In this document: positions 17,058 through 27,300 of the stretch, in pieces | Layout of the letters: each line of letters opens with the position of its first letter | How positions within the stretch are numbered: position 1 is the stretch's first letter | DNA from: Acetitomaculum ruminis DSM 5522 | GTDB taxonomy: Bacteria; Bacillota; Clostridia; Lachnospirales; Lachnospiraceae | Assembly (NCBI RefSeq): GCF_900112085.1 | Contig: NZ_FOJY01000012.1 | Location: 1-53,081 of the forward strand | Length of the DNA: 53,081 nucleotides | Direction of reading: 5' to 3' | Translations under genes and position numbers: made by a program | The notes under the pieces: generated by a model | Databases searched by the model: none | The model's input: the letters and a program-made list of their open reading frames with translations, nothing else | Told to the model about the DNA's origin: nothing

Positions 17058-17573
17058 ATGTCAGAAGCAAACTGGTATGTAGTTCATACTTATTCAGGCT
17101 ATGAGAATAAGGTGAAAGCCAACATTGATAAGGCTATTGAGAACAGACACTTGGAAGAACAGATCCTTGAAGTAAGAGTACCGCTCCAGGATGTAGTTGA
17201 GATAAAAAATAATGTTAAAAAGACAGTGAAAAAGAAACTTTTTCCGGGATATGTACTAATTAACATGGTTATGAATGACGACACCTGGTATGTAGTTCGA
17301 AATACAAGAGGAGTTACAGGATTTGTTGGTCCTGGGTCCAAGCCGGTTCCTCTTACCGATGAAGAAATGAAAAATCTTGGTATTATGGATAAAGAGATTA
17401 TAATAGACTTCACGGAAGGAGATAGCATTACAGTAACAAACGGCGCTTGGGAAGGCACAGAAGGTGTCATTCAATCGATTAACTTCAACAAGCAAAGCGT
17501 TACTATCAATGTTGATATGTTTGGTCGAGAAACTCCGGTTGAAATCAGTTTCTCAGATGTAAAAAAACTTTAG
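17058..17573 (+). CDS. nusG: Transcription termination/antitermination protein NusG
   Basis: The 171-residue protein has an NGN domain (NWYVVHTYSGYENKVK at the start, FPGYVLINM, TRGVTGFVGPG) and a C-terminal KOW domain (GAWEGTEGVIQSINF). NusG binds RNA polymerase and influences pausing and Rho or ribosome coupling. It lies 14 bases after secE. Length and motifs are normal. Confidence 0.97.
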   Translation: MSEANWYVVHTYSGYENKVKANIDKAIENRHLEEQILEVRVPLQDVVEIKNNVKKTVKKKLFPGYVLINMVMNDDTWYVVRNTRGVTGFVGPGSKPVPLTDEEMKNLGIMDKEIIIDFTEGDSITVTNGAWEGTEGVIQSINFNKQSVTINVDMFGRETPVEISFSDVKKL

Positions 17574-17608
17574 AAATTAAAGCAAAGATTCAGATTTATC
17601 TTTGCAAA

Positions 17609-17657
17609 GTGGGAGGCCGTCTTTGAGCCGAACCCCGGACGATATGTCCGTACCACA
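17609..17657 (+). promoter_or_regulatory. Structured leader before rplK
   Basis: GTGGGAGG (17609-17616) and ACCACA (17652-17657) close a region with small stems (GGC/GCC, GGAC/GTCC). The same frame, GTGGGAGG...ACCACA, appears before rplA. It is a likely ribosomal-protein (L1-type) feedback site; inferred from shape and position. A separate stem, GCAAAGAT/ATCTTTGC, lies at 17582-17605. Confidence 0.5.
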
Positions 17658-17676
17658 ATATTTAGGAGGTGCCAAT

Positions 17677-18102
17677 ATGGCAAAGAAAGTAGAAGGTTAC
17701 ATTAAATTACAGATTCCTGCTGGAAAAGCAACTCCAGCACCACCTGTTGGACCGGCACTTGGTCAGCACGGTGTAAACATTGTACAGTTTACAAAGGAAT
17801 TCAACGCAAAAACCGCAGATAAAGGTGATACAATTATTCCTGTTGTAATTACCGTTTACTCAGACAGAAGTTTTAGCTTTGTTACTAAGACTCCACCTGC
17901 AGCAGTTCTTTTAAAGAAAGCTTGCAATCTTAAATCAGGTTCAGGTGAACCAAACAAGAAAAAAGTTGCAAAGATTTCTAAAGACGATGTTAGAAAGATT
18001 GCTGAGGAGAAGATGCCTGATCTTAATGCTGCAAGTATAGAAGCAGCTATGAGAATGATTGAAGGTACTGCAAAGAGCATGGGTATCGAAGTAGTTGATT
18101 AA
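17677..18102 (+). CDS. rplK: 50S ribosomal protein L11
   Basis: The 141-residue protein starts [20 protein letters not shown] and has the L11 features [14 protein letters not shown] and [12 protein letters not shown]11 binds 23S rRNA at the GTPase-associated centre. AGGAGG precedes the ATG at 17677; an in-frame upstream start is ignored because it would run through the structured leader. Confidence 0.97.
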   Translation: MAKKVEGYIKLQIPAGKATPAPPVGPALGQHGVNIVQFTKEFNAKTADKGDTIIPVVITVYSDRSFSFVTKTPPAAVLLKKACNLKSGSGEPNKKKVAKISKDDVRKIAEEKMPDLNAASIEAAMRMIEGTAKSMGIEVVD

Positions 18103-18118
18103 TTTCAAAAAGTAAACA

Positions 18119-18149
18119 GTGGGAGGGTTTTACTCCCGATAATACCACA
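18119..18149 (+). promoter_or_regulatory. Structured leader before rplA
   Basis: GTGGGAGGG..., CTCCC and ACCACA form a hairpin closed by GTGG/CCAC just before AGGAGG. It parallels the rplK leader, so it may be a second L1-binding feedback site. Confidence 0.5.
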
Positions 18150-18161
18150 GGAGGTAATTAA

Positions 18162-18851
18162 ATGAAACACGGAAAGAAATACGTTGAAAGTGCAAAAAAT
18201 GTTGACCGCACTAAAACATATGAACCAAATGAGGCTATCAGCCTTGTAAAGAAACTTGCAGTTGCAAAGTTTGATGAGACTATCGAAGCTCATGTGAGAA
18301 CAGGATGTGACGGACGTCATGCTGAACAGCAGATTCGTGGAGCAGTTGTTCTTCCACATGGAACAGGTAAGTCAGTTAAAGTTCTTGTATTCGCTAAAGG
18401 TGATAAATATGACGAAGCTACAGCAGCAGGTGCTGATTTCGTAGGTGGAGAAGAACTTATTCCAAAGATTCAAAACGATGGATGGCTTGATTTTGACGTA
18501 GTTGTTGCTACACCTGATATGATGGGTGTTGTAGGACGTCTTGGTAGAGTTCTTGGACCTAAAGGTCTTATGCCAAACCCTAAAGCAGGTACTGTAACTA
18601 TGGATGTTACAAAAGCTGTTAATGATATTAAAGCCGGTAAAATCGAATACAGATTAGACAAAACAAATATTATTCACGTGCCAATCGGAAAAGCTTCCTT
18701 CTCAGAGGAACAATTAGCCGACAACTTCCAGACGCTTATGGATGCATTAATTAAAGCAAGACCAAGTAGTTTAAAAGGAACATTCTTAAAGAGTGTTACA
18801 TTAACACCTACTATGGGTCCTGGAGTAAAAGTTAATACTCTTGCTTTCTAA
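18162..18851 (+). CDS. rplA: 50S ribosomal protein L1
   Basis: The 229-residue protein begins [20 protein letters not shown] and has the L1 stretches [12 protein letters not shown] and [11 protein letters not shown]. It forms the L1 stalk and in many bacteria represses the rplK-rplA messenger. Here the usual next gene rplJ is displaced by about 4 kb: a terminator, a 165-base repeat and a protease gene lie between them. Confidence 0.97.
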   Translation: MKHGKKYVESAKNVDRTKTYEPNEAISLVKKLAVAKFDETIEAHVRTGCDGRHAEQQIRGAVVLPHGTGKSVKVLVFAKGDKYDEATAAGADFVGGEELIPKIQNDGWLDFDVVVATPDMMGVVGRLGRVLGPKGLMPNPKAGTVTMDVTKAVNDIKAGKIEYRLDKTNIIHVPIGKASFSEEQLADNFQTLMDALIKARPSSLKGTFLKSVTLTPTMGPGVKVNTLAF

Positions 18852-18874
18852 TTAGAAACATCTAAATAATAAAC

Positions 18875-18923
18875 TAAAGTCGTCATAATTACGGGATTTT
18901 TCGTAATTATGGCGACTTTTTTT
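18875..18923 (+). terminator. Terminator after rplA
   Basis: AAAGTCGTCATAATTACG pairs with CGTAATTATGGCGACTTT over about 18 bases with one wobble, followed by a run of T. The 165-base repeat begins inside that T run. Confidence 0.93.
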
Positions 18924-19085
18924 GAACGCAGTGTAAAGCAATCCCCCGCTTCAAAAGCGTAAGCTTTAAGCGGGGGTATAAGCTTACTAGTGTCAGAAGG
19001 GGTTAAAGCCCCTTCTGACAAGTGGCACAAAGTGCCACCGCGTTCATGAGGAAGTAGCGAAGCGGATTCCGAATGTCCGCTTTAC
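18921..19085 (+). repeat. Structured dispersed repeat, copy A (possible mobile RNA element)
   Basis: The 165-base element is nearly identical to 50650-50814. It folds as a junction: GAACGCAGT (18924-18932) with ACCGCGTTC (19037-19045); CCCCCGCTT (18943-18951) with AAGCGGGGG (18968-18976); TGTCAGAAGGGG (18991-19002) with CCCCTTCTGACA (19009-19020); GGCAC/GTGCC (19024-19036); then AAGCGG/CCGCTT (19060-19082). GTAAGCT (18959-18965) can pair with AGCTTAC (18981-18987), a possible pseudoknot. The shape recalls HEARO/omega-type RNAs, but no nuclease gene is attached; identity is not proven. Confidence 0.8.
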
Positions 19086-19192
19086 TAAAAAATTTGATGC
19101 CCAAAAATTAAGATTTTATCAATGATATTTGTTACAAAAAATTGATATAATAATTAAATTAGGGGAACTTTTTATTAGCGAAAGGAGAAATT

Positions 19193-22100
19193 ATGAAAAA
19201 AAGAGTTGTGGCATTTATATTTTCTGTCTTTTTGGCAGTAGGAAGTATAAATGTTGATTTACAAGCTGCGCCGTTAGGTGAAAGTAAAAAAGTATCACAA
19301 ACTGAAAAAACAGAGGAAACAAAGGAAGATATTTCGGAAAAATCAAATGACGATGATTTTAGCCCTAGAAAAAATGGAAGTTACAGGGACAATCTGAAAA
19401 TTCAAAGTATTCATGGAAATGATGATGATAATAGTCTTATTCAAGAAGATGGGACCTGTTTTAAAGCTACAGTTCTTCCTGAGAAATATATTAGTCCGGA
19501 TTCAGTAGTGCCGGTGGCTAAAAATCAAAAAAGCTTTGGAACTTGCTGGGCTTTTTCCGGGATTCTTTTGGCAGAAGTGGATACTTTAATACAAAATACC
19601 AATAATGCCGGAATAGGAAACGAAAATGGAATTTATACAAAAGATAATATTGATTTTTCAGAATTGTTACTAGCATATTCAATTTATACAAAAGGCCATG
19701 AAGATGAATTAAAGCTTCTGGCCGGTGATTATTGTATTGCTGGAAATGGTGGATGGGATGAAATATTAAATAATGGATCAAATGCTATTAGTTTAAGCTT
19801 ATTTTTAAGTTCCTGGAGAGGAATATATGATGAATCTAAAGCACCGGTAAGTTATGAAAAAATGCTTCAATATTATGACGAAGACTGGACATTGGATAAT
19901 GTCAAAGAAGATTTTTCTAATTTTGATACAAATGATGTTGAACTGCATATGCAGAATTCAAATTGGCTAAATTATGATGATAAAAATGAAATAAAGCAGG
20001 AAATTTTGAAAAATGGAGCTGTATCAGCAAGAATAGTAGTGGACTGGGATGATGATTCAAATGGACACTATCGTTACATAAATGAAAACACACATTCATT
20101 TTATACTCCTAATTATCTCGATGGAACGGGGCATGAGATTACAATTATCGGATGGGATGATAACTATGACATTTCTAATTTTTCTACCCAACCAGATATT
20201 TCTGGTGCCTGGATAGTAAGAAACAGTTGGGGAGTAAATGGTGTTCTTGCAGATTCTGAAGGGAATTTTTATCTATCATATGAGGATGCTAACTTATCAT
20301 CTGAACACATTATATCAAATTATTTTGAAAAAACTGACAATTATGATTACAACTATCAATATGACGGTGGTATTTCCCAGGCGTGTTGTTATGGCGAAAA
20401 TGGTGAAGTAATGGCGGCAAATGTCTATACAATTATGGGAGATTCGGAGGCTGAAACAATTGAGGCATGTTCATTTGCCACAGAAGGAGTTAATCAGGAT
20501 TATGAGATATCAATTTATGGTGAATTGAAAGAACCTCAAAATCCTGTCAGTGGAGCATTACTTTCAACTACAAAGGGCCATGAAAGCTATGCAGGTATCC
20601 ATACAATTCCCCTGGACAAACCGGTGACTTTAAAGAAGGGAAGCCAGTTTGCAGTGGTGGTAAAATTGACGGTAGGTTATAAGAATTATAATGAAGCCAG
20701 CATATTATACGATTGTGATACAAATTATGGGTATTGCGACAGCCACAATGAAGTTGAAGAAAATCAGAGCTTTATTTTTACAGATGGTAAGTGGGAAGAT
20801 ATTGCTCTATCAGAATATACCAGTTCTGGAAGTGCCAGAATAAAAGCTTTTACAAAAAAAACAAAGCCTTTGTCTGTTTCGGATAAAGATATTAGTGCAC
20901 AGGATGTTAAGGCTGTAATAAAAGGTATTGATTATGTAAATGATAATACAAAACCAACTGCAGATGATATTTATATAATCGATATTTCTTCAGGAGAAAA
21001 ACTTGCAGAAGGTGTAGATTATAAAATTGGAGCAGTTTTTTACAATGGCGATAAAACTCAGGGTACATTAACAATAGAAGGTATTGGAAAATACAAGGGA
21101 AGCAGACAGGAAACATTTAATTCTATTGGAAACAAAATAATATTTAATTGTGGAAATAAGCTTAAATTAACTTATGGAGACTCGCCATATAAAATCGAGG
21201 CAAAATCCTATACACATGGAAAAGAAAATGAAGATGCTGATATAAAATTTGAAATTGTTCAAGATAATTATTCGGCGATTTCATTAGATGAAAATAATAC
21301 AGTAGAGGTTAAGCAGACAGGTTTTGCAAAAATAGAAGCAAAAGACAAATTTGGAAATAGTGCAAATCTTGAAATTATAATTCAACCCAAAGATATTTCG
21401 AAGGGTATGATAAAGGCATCAATGCCTGCAGTTGCCTATTATCCTGATATATACTATGTGAAATTTCCTTTTGAAAAATATGTCACCTTGTATGATGAAG
21501 AATTAAATACTGAGATTTCTGAAGAAGAATTTTATGTCGACATGGATTCTCTTAAAATGGATTATGAGAAAAAGAAAGGTAGCTTAGAAGTTACTGGTTT
21601 ATATAATTATAAAGGAAAAATCAAGGTAGAATATGATTTAATAAAAGGGTATACCTCTTTAAAAATGCCTGTAAAGAGTAAAAATTTAGAAAGAGGCAAA
21701 AAATACACAATAAAACTTTCAACAAAGAAAAATGCTGGAATATTCAGTGATATTTATTGGGAAAGTACTAATAAAAAAATAGCAGAAGTTAAAAGAACAA
21801 AAGACACAATGTCGGCTGTTGTTTTGGCAAAAGCTCCCGGTACTGTTATCATTAGGGCAATGACAAGGGATGGAAGCGACCTGAATGCGGAATTTAAATT
21901 AACAGTTCCTTATAGGGTAAACTATTATTTAAATGGTGGAAAAAACAACAGTAAGAATATCAGCTCTTTTGTAGCATTGAAAAAGAAAACAAAATTATAT
22001 TCACCTGATAAAAATGGTTATAAATTTTTAGGCTGGTATACAACGAAGGATTTTAAAGCATCATCAAAAATAAATTTCATTCCTAAAAAGTGTTCAAAAG

Positions 22101-22630
22101 ATTTAAATTTATATGCTAAATGGGAAAAAAATTACAAAATAACATACAAACTCCAAGGAGGAAAAAATTCCACAAAAAATCCTGTGACTTATAATAAAGG
22201 AACTAAAATTATATTGAAAAATCCTTCAAAAGCCGGATATTGTTTTGAAGGTTGGTATAGCACAAAAAGTTTCAAAAAGTATTCTAAAGTTACTTTTATA
22301 TCAAAGAAAAGTGCAAAAGATATTATCTTATATGCGAAGTGGAAAAAAATTTCTCTTTCCACTACAAAAATAAAATATGCCACAAAATATCTTAATTCAG
22401 TAGATATTGTTAGGTTTAATGAAAAGGATGCAGATGGTTATGAAATTTTATATTCATATTCAGCTGGCTTTGAAAGTAAATTTGTAAATTATGTTGGAAA
22501 TACCTGTTATTATTCAATGGCGGATATTTATAATGGAAATCCGGTTTATTTAAGAATAAGATCCTATAAAACAGATTCTCGAAATAAAAAAATTTTTGGA
22601 GCTTACAGTCAAATAGTCAGTGTAGCATAA
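19193..22630 (+). CDS. Secreted papain-family (C1A) cysteine protease with lectin-like and InlB-type repeats
   Basis: The 1145-residue protein has a signal peptide (MKKRVVAFIFSVFLAVGSIN, cut near LQA-AP). A C1A catalytic domain spans about residues 95-370, with Gln112, Cys118 (FGTCWAFS), His314 (GTGHEITIIGWD) and Asn344 (VRNSWG) all present. A lectin-like domain of the type seen in clostridial C1A enzymes follows (about 395-555). Next come Ig-like segments, two InlB/Listeria-Bacteroides repeats (LNGGKN...GYKFLGWYT and LQGGKN...GYCFEGWYS, about 910-1050) and a C-terminal Fn3-like tail. No LPXTG is present. It interrupts the ribosomal operon between rplA and rplJ beside the 165-base repeat. AAAGGAG precedes the ATG. 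Confidence 0.92.
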   Translation: MKKRVVAFIFSVFLAVGSINVDLQAAPLGESKKVSQTEKTEETKEDISEKSNDDDFSPRKNGSYRDNLKIQSIHGNDDDNSLIQEDGTCFKATVLPEKYISPDSVVPVAKNQKSFGTCWAFSGILLAEVDTLIQNTNNAGIGNENGIYTKDNIDFSELLLAYSIYTKGHEDELKLLAGDYCIAGNGGWDEILNNGSNAISLSLFLSSWRGIYDESKAPVSYEKMLQYYDEDWTLDNVKEDFSNFDTNDVELHMQNSNWLNYDDKNEIKQEILKNGAVSARIVVDWDDDSNGHYRYINENTHSFYTPNYLDGTGHEITIIGWDDNYDISNFSTQPDISGAWIVRNSWGVNGVLADSEGNFYLSYEDANLSSEHIISNYFEKTDNYDYNYQYDGGISQACCYGENGEVMAANVYTIMGDSEAETIEACSFATEGVNQDYEISIYGELKEPQNPVSGALLSTTKGHESYAGIHTIPLDKPVTLKKGSQFAVVVKLTVGYKNYNEASILYDCDTNYGYCDSHNEVEENQSFIFTDGKWEDIALSEYTSSGSARIKAFTKKTKPLSVSDKDISAQDVKAVIKGIDYVNDNTKPTADDIYIIDISSGEKLAEGVDYKIGAVFYNGDKTQGTLTIEGIGKYKGSRQETFNSIGNKIIFNCGNKLKLTYGDSPYKIEAKSYTHGKENEDADIKFEIVQDNYSAISLDENNTVEVKQTGFAKIEAKDKFGNSANLEIIIQPKDISKGMIKASMPAVAYYPDIYYVKFPFEKYVTLYDEELNTEISEEEFYVDMDSLKMDYEKKKGSLEVTGLYNYKGKIKVEYDLIKGYTSLKMPVKSKNLERGKKYTIKLSTKKNAGIFSDIYWESTNKKIAEVKRTKDTMSAVVLAKAPGTVIIRAMTRDGSDLNAEFKLTVPYRVNYYLNGGKNNSKNISSFVALKKKTKLYSPDKNGYKFLGWYTTKDFKASSKINFIPKKCSKDLNLYAKWEKNYKITYKLQGGKNSTKNPVTYNKGTKIILKNPSKAGYCFEGWYSTKSFKKYSKVTFISKKSAKDIILYAKWKKISLSTTKIKYATKYLNSVDIVRFNEKDADGYEILYSYSAGFESKFVNYVGNTCYYSMADIYNGNPVYLRIRSYKTDSRNKKIFGAYSQIVSVA

Positions 22631-22652
22631 GCAAAACTAATAATAAAAAAGA

Positions 22653-22681
22653 TTGACAAAATATAATGAATGGTGTAGAAT
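22653..22681 (+). promoter_or_regulatory. Promoter of rplJ-rplL
   Basis: TTGACA (22653-22658), 17 bases, TAGAAT (22676-22681). It lets rplJL be transcribed independently of the inserted protease gene. Confidence 0.85.
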
Positions 22682-22684
22682 ACC

Positions 22685-22815
22685 ATTCGTATGCCGAAGA
22701 CAGCAGGTGCGAAAGCATAAATTTATTACCTGCCGAGGATTTAAGAACTACTTAATATAGTATTAGTTTATTGAATCTCCTGCCGCTTTGCGTATACAAA
22801 GCGGCTTTTTTATTA
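22685..22815 (+). promoter_or_regulatory. L10 ribosomal-protein leader RNA with attenuator hairpin
   Basis: The region has the look of the Firmicute L10 leader: ATGCCGAAGACAGCAGGTGCG, a stem GCAGGT/ACCTGC, and a CTCCTGCCG segment. It ends in GCCGCTTTG/CAAAGCGGC (22782-22805) plus TTTTTT. In the family, the L10-L12 complex binds the leader to repress its own operon. Confidence 0.8.
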
Positions 22816-22851
22816 AAGCGTACGAGAAATAATATTTAAGGAGGTGTAAAT

Positions 22852-23346
22852 ATGGCAAAGGTTGAATTAAAGAAACCTATCGTTGAAGAAATCGCTGAGA
22901 ACATCAAAGATGCAGCTTCTGTAGTTTTAGTTGATTACCGTGGTCTTACAGTTGCTGAAGATACAGAACTTCGTAAACAGCTTAGAGAAGCAGGTGTTAT
23001 TTATAAAGTATATAAAAACACCATGATGAAAATAGCGTTTGAAGGAACTGATTGTGCACAGTTAGATGGACTTTTAGACGGACCTAGTGCTATAGCTATT
23101 TCAAAGACAGATGCTACAGTTGCAGCAGGTATCATTGCAAAATTTGCAAAGACTAGCCCTAAACTTGAAATTAAAGGTGGTATCGTTGAAGGAAAACTTT
23201 ACGATGCAGCTGGAATGCAGGTTATCGCAACTGTTCCATCAAGAGAAGAACTTCTTTCCAAATTACTTGGAAGTATTCAGTCACCTATCGCAAACTTTGC
23301 TCGTGTTGTTAAACAGATCGCAGAGTCTAAGGGTGAAGAAGCATAA
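22852..23346 (+). CDS. rplJ: 50S ribosomal protein L10
   Basis: The 164-residue protein begins MAKVELKKPIVEEIAENI, with SVVLVDYRGLTVAEDTELRK and VYKNTMMKIA, as in L10. It anchors L7/L12 dimers to the ribosomal stalk base. AAGGAGG precedes the ATG. It is followed by rplL, as usual. Confidence 0.97.
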   Translation: MAKVELKKPIVEEIAENIKDAASVVLVDYRGLTVAEDTELRKQLREAGVIYKVYKNTMMKIAFEGTDCAQLDGLLDGPSAIAISKTDATVAAGIIAKFAKTSPKLEIKGGIVEGKLYDAAGMQVIATVPSREELLSKLLGSIQSPIANFARVVKQIAESKGEEA

Positions 23347-23454
23347 GATATGCTTATGATTTAAAGTGATTATATTTAATCGATTGTTTAATAATAAGGA
23401 CTACCGATTTTGCGAAAGGTAGTTGAATACAAAATTTTAATTGGAGGTACAAAA

Positions 23455-23832
23455 ATGGCAAAATTATCTACAGCAGAAATTATTGATGCTATAAAAGAAT
23501 TAACAGTTTTAGAATTAAATGACCTTGTAAAAGCTTGCGAGGAAGAATTTGGAGTTTCAGCAGCAGCTGGTGTTGTTGTAGCAGCAGCAGGAGCAGATGC
23601 AGGAGCAGCTGGTGAAGAACAGTCAGAATTTGATGTTGAATTAACAGAAGTTGGACCAAACAAAGTTAAAGTTATCAAAGTTGTTCGTGAGTTAACAGGT
23701 TTAGGATTAAAAGATGCTAAAGAATTAGTTGATAGTGCTCCTAAGGTTATCAAAGAAGGAGCTGAAAAAGCAGAAGCTGAAGATATCAAAGCTAAGCTTG
23801 AAGAGCAGGGAGCTAAGATTACTCTTAAATAA
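23455..23832 (+). CDS. rplL: 50S ribosomal protein L7/L12
   Basis: The 125-residue protein has the L7/L12 plan: an N-terminal dimerisation part ([20 protein letters not shown]), an Ala/Gly-rich hinge (residues 35-52), and a C-terminal factor-binding domain ([20 protein letters not shown]). TTGGAGG precedes the ATG at 23455; the longer in-frame start is not supported by a ribosome site. Confidence 0.97.
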   Translation: MAKLSTAEIIDAIKELTVLELNDLVKACEEEFGVSAAAGVVVAAAGADAGAAGEEQSEFDVELTEVGPNKVKVIKVVRELTGLGLKDAKELVDSAPKVIKEGAEKAEAEDIKAKLEEQGAKITLK

Positions 23833-23855
23833 TTCCTGTATTAAATACAAAAACA

Positions 23856-23888
23856 TGCACCTCGTAATATTTTGCGAGGTGCTTTCTT
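23856..23888 (+). terminator. Terminator after rplL
   Basis: GCACCTCG pairs with CGAGGTGC around TAATATTTTG, then TTTCTTG. Confidence 0.8.
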
Positions 23889-23961
23889 GATTAATCATTT
23901 GAGTTTATGAAATAGGGTTTCAGGTAGTACAAAATCAAATCTATATTAAAACAAAAAATTC

Positions 23962-23990
23962 TTGACAGGTCATATTTTCTATGATAGTAT
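23962..23990 (+). promoter_or_regulatory. Promoter of rpoBC
   Basis: TTGACA (23962-23967), 17 bases, TAGTAT (23985-23990). Confidence 0.85.
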
Positions 23991-23997
23991 GGAAAAT

Positions 23998-24314
23998 GCA
24001 CTATTGTGGAAATGTGTGCCTAAATCTTGTGAAATTATGTTTCATTCACCCAAGTACTATAAGGAGTTTCATAGTAAAGCTTGATATGCATGGACAGATA
24101 ATGTCCGGATAAACAAAGAAGCAAGGTTAAAATTGATATATTAACACATTGCTGAATTTTAATTCGAGATTCATATGGATTCCTACCATAATTAATAATA
24201 CATTATGAGAGGCTACTTTTACAATAGGACAAAATATACAATTATGAACTGATAAAAACTAGTTCTTTCTAACATAATTATCAATATAACACAAAAACGA
24301 GAGGTGAAACGTCA
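23998..24314 (+). promoter_or_regulatory. Long rpoB leader with several hairpins
   Basis: About 315 untranslated bases separate the promoter from rpoB. Local stems include ACTAT/ATAGT around AAGGAG near 24056-24075 and GGACA/TGTCC near 24093-24107. No known leader family was recognised, and there is no clear terminator. It may regulate polymerase synthesis or only be a long leader. Confidence 0.4.
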
Positions 24315-27300
24315 ATGGAGAAAAACAGAATACATCCGGAAAAATCCGGTAAAAGTGTTCGAATGAGTTATTCACGTCGTAATGAAGTATTGGAAATGCC
24401 AAACTTAATTGAAGTCCAAAAGAATTCATATCAATGGTTTCTTGGAGAAGGCTTAAAAGAAGTTTTTGAAGATATTTTTCCAATTTCTGATTATGCCGGT
24501 CATTTGAGTCTAGACTTTGTAAGCTTTCAATTATGTGAAAATGACAAGAAATACACAATTGAAGAGTGCAAAGAACGTGATGCTACCTATGCTGCACCGT
24601 TAAAAGTTAAAGTCAGACTTTTTAACAAAGAAAAAAGCGAAATTAACGATCATGAAGTATTCATGGGAGATCTTCCATTGATGACGGAAACAGGAACCTT
24701 CGTCATTAACGGAGCTGAGCGAGTTATTGTTAGTCAGCTTGTTCGTTCACCTGGAATATATTATGCAGTGGCTCATGATAAAATCGGTAAAAAACTCTAT
24801 TCATGTACCGTTATTCCTAACAGAGGTGCTTGGCTTGAGTACGAAACAGATTCCAATGACGTATTTTATGTACGTGTTGACAGAACCAGAAAAGTGCCTA
24901 TTACGGTATTCATCAGAGCCCTTGGAGTAGGTACAAATGAAGAAATTATAGAACTTTTCGGAGAAGAACCAAAGATTATTGCAAGCTTTGGGAAGGATCC
25001 GTCTACAAGCTATGAAGAAGGACTTTTGGAGTTATACAAAAAGATTCGTCCAGGAGAGCCTCTTAATGTAGACAATGCCGAAAACCTTATATCAAATATG
25101 TTCTTCGACCCTAGAAGATATGATCTTGCTAAAGTCGGAAGATATAAATTTAATAAAAAATTAGCTCTTAGAAACAGAATCAGAAATTGTGTTTTAGCTG
25201 AAGATGTTATTGATGAAAACACCGGAGAAATTCTTGCAGAAGCAGGAACGGTTGTAAATGCAGAACTTGCTGATGCTATTCAAAATGCTGCTGCTCCTTT
25301 TGTATGGATTAAATGCGAGGATAGAAATGTTAAGGTTCTTTCTAACCTTATGGTTGATATTACAGAATATGTTGATTGTAATCCGGAAGAACTTGGTATC
25401 AAAGAGCTTGTATATTATCCGGTACTTGAAAGAATTCTTCAAGAGCATAATGAAAAAGAAAATGCTACAGATGAAGAACTTCTTGAAGAACTCAAGAAAA
25501 ATGCCCATGATCTTGTTCCTAAACATATTACCAAGGAAGATATTATGGCTTCCATAAACTATAATATGCACCTTGAATATGACCTTGGAAACAAGGATGA
25601 TATCGACCATCTTGGAAACAGAAGAATAAGAGCTGTGGGAGAACTCCTTCAGAATCAGTATCGTATAGGTCTTTCAAGACTTGAAAGAGTTGTAAGAGAA
25701 AGAATGCAGACTCAGGATTTGGGAACTATTTCCCCACAGAGTCTGATTAATATAAAACCTGTAACTGCAGCTGTTAAAGAATTCTTTGGTTCTTCACAGT
25801 TGTCACAGTTTATGGATCAGAATAACCCTCTAGGAGAGCTGACACATAAAAGACGTCTTTCAGCTCTTGGTCCTGGTGGTCTTTCAAGAGATCGTGCCGG
25901 ATTCGAGGTTCGAGATGTACACTATTCTCACTATGGTAGAATGTGTCCTATTGAAACACCTGAAGGCCCAAACATCGGACTTATAAACTCCCTTGCTACA
26001 TATGCAAGGATAAATGAGTATGGATTTATTGAAGCTCCATACAGAAAAATAGACAAGACAGATCCTAAAAACCCTAGGGTAACAGATGAAGTTGTTTATA
26101 TGGCAGCAGATGAGGAAGATAACTACCATGTTGCTCAGGCTAATGAAGCTTTAGATGCAGAAGGACATTTCGTAAGAAACTCTGTATCAGGACGTTATCG
26201 TGCTGAAACACAGGAATACGAAAAAGGTATGTTTGATTATATGGACGTATCACCTAAGATGGTATTCTCAGTTGCTACAGCCCTTATTCCTTTCCTTGAA
26301 AATGATGATGCTAACCGTGCCCTTATGGGATCAAACATGCAGCGTCAGGCAGTTCCGCTTCTTACAACAGAAGCTCCTGTTGTCGGAACAGGTCTGGAAG
26401 AAAAAACAGCAGTTGACTCAGGTGTTTGTGTAGTAGCAAAAAAAGACGGTGTAGTTGAAAGAGCGACTTCAAAAGAAATTTGGATGCGTTATGATGACGG
26501 AGAACGTGAAGTTATCAAACTTACTAAGTTTGCAAGAAGTAACCAGTCAAACTGCTATAATCAAAAACCTATTGTATTTAAAGGTGAGACAGTAAAAGCC
26601 GGTGATGTAATTGCAGATGGTCCTTCCACATCAAACGGTGAAATTGCCCTTGGAAAGAATCCTCTTATTGGATTTATGACCTGGGAAGGTTATAACTACG
26701 AGGATGCTGTTCTTTTAAGCGAAAGATTAGTTCAGGATGATGTTTACACATCCGTTCATATAGAAGAATACAATGCAGAGTCCAGAGATACCAAACTTGG
26801 ACCGGAAGATATTACAAGAGATGTTCCGGGCGTTGGTGATGATGCATTAAAAGACCTTGATGAAAGAGGTATTATAAGAATCGGTGCTGAAGTAAGGGCC
26901 GGTGATATATTAGTTGGTAAGGTTACACCTAAAGGCGAAACAGAGCTTACAGCTGAGGAGCGCCTTTTAAGAGCTATTTTTGGCGAAAAAGCCAGAGAAG
27001 TAAGAGACACTTCTTTGAAGGTACCTCATGGAGAATATGGTATTGTTGTTGATGCCAAGGTATTCTCAAGAGAAAACGGAGATGAACTTCCACCTGGAGT
27101 AAATCAGTCAGTTAGAATTTATATAGCTCAAAAGAGAAAAATCTCAGTAGGAGATAAGATGGCTGGTCGTCACGGAAATAAGGGTGTTGTTTCCAGAGTT
27201 CTTCCAGTGGAGGATATGCCATTCCTTCCAAACGGTCGTCCTTTGGATATCGTACTTAACCCTCTTGGTGTGCCTTCTCGTATGAATATAGGACAGGTAC

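Noticed and set aside
22653-22815. A separate gene between the protease and rplJ
   Set aside because: The stretch is explained by a promoter and the L10 leader with attenuator; no frame is supported.
25780-25880. Rifampicin-resistance change in rpoB
   Set aside because: The resistance region reads like common wild-type Clostridia; the Gly in [11 protein letters not shown] is a usual natural variant.
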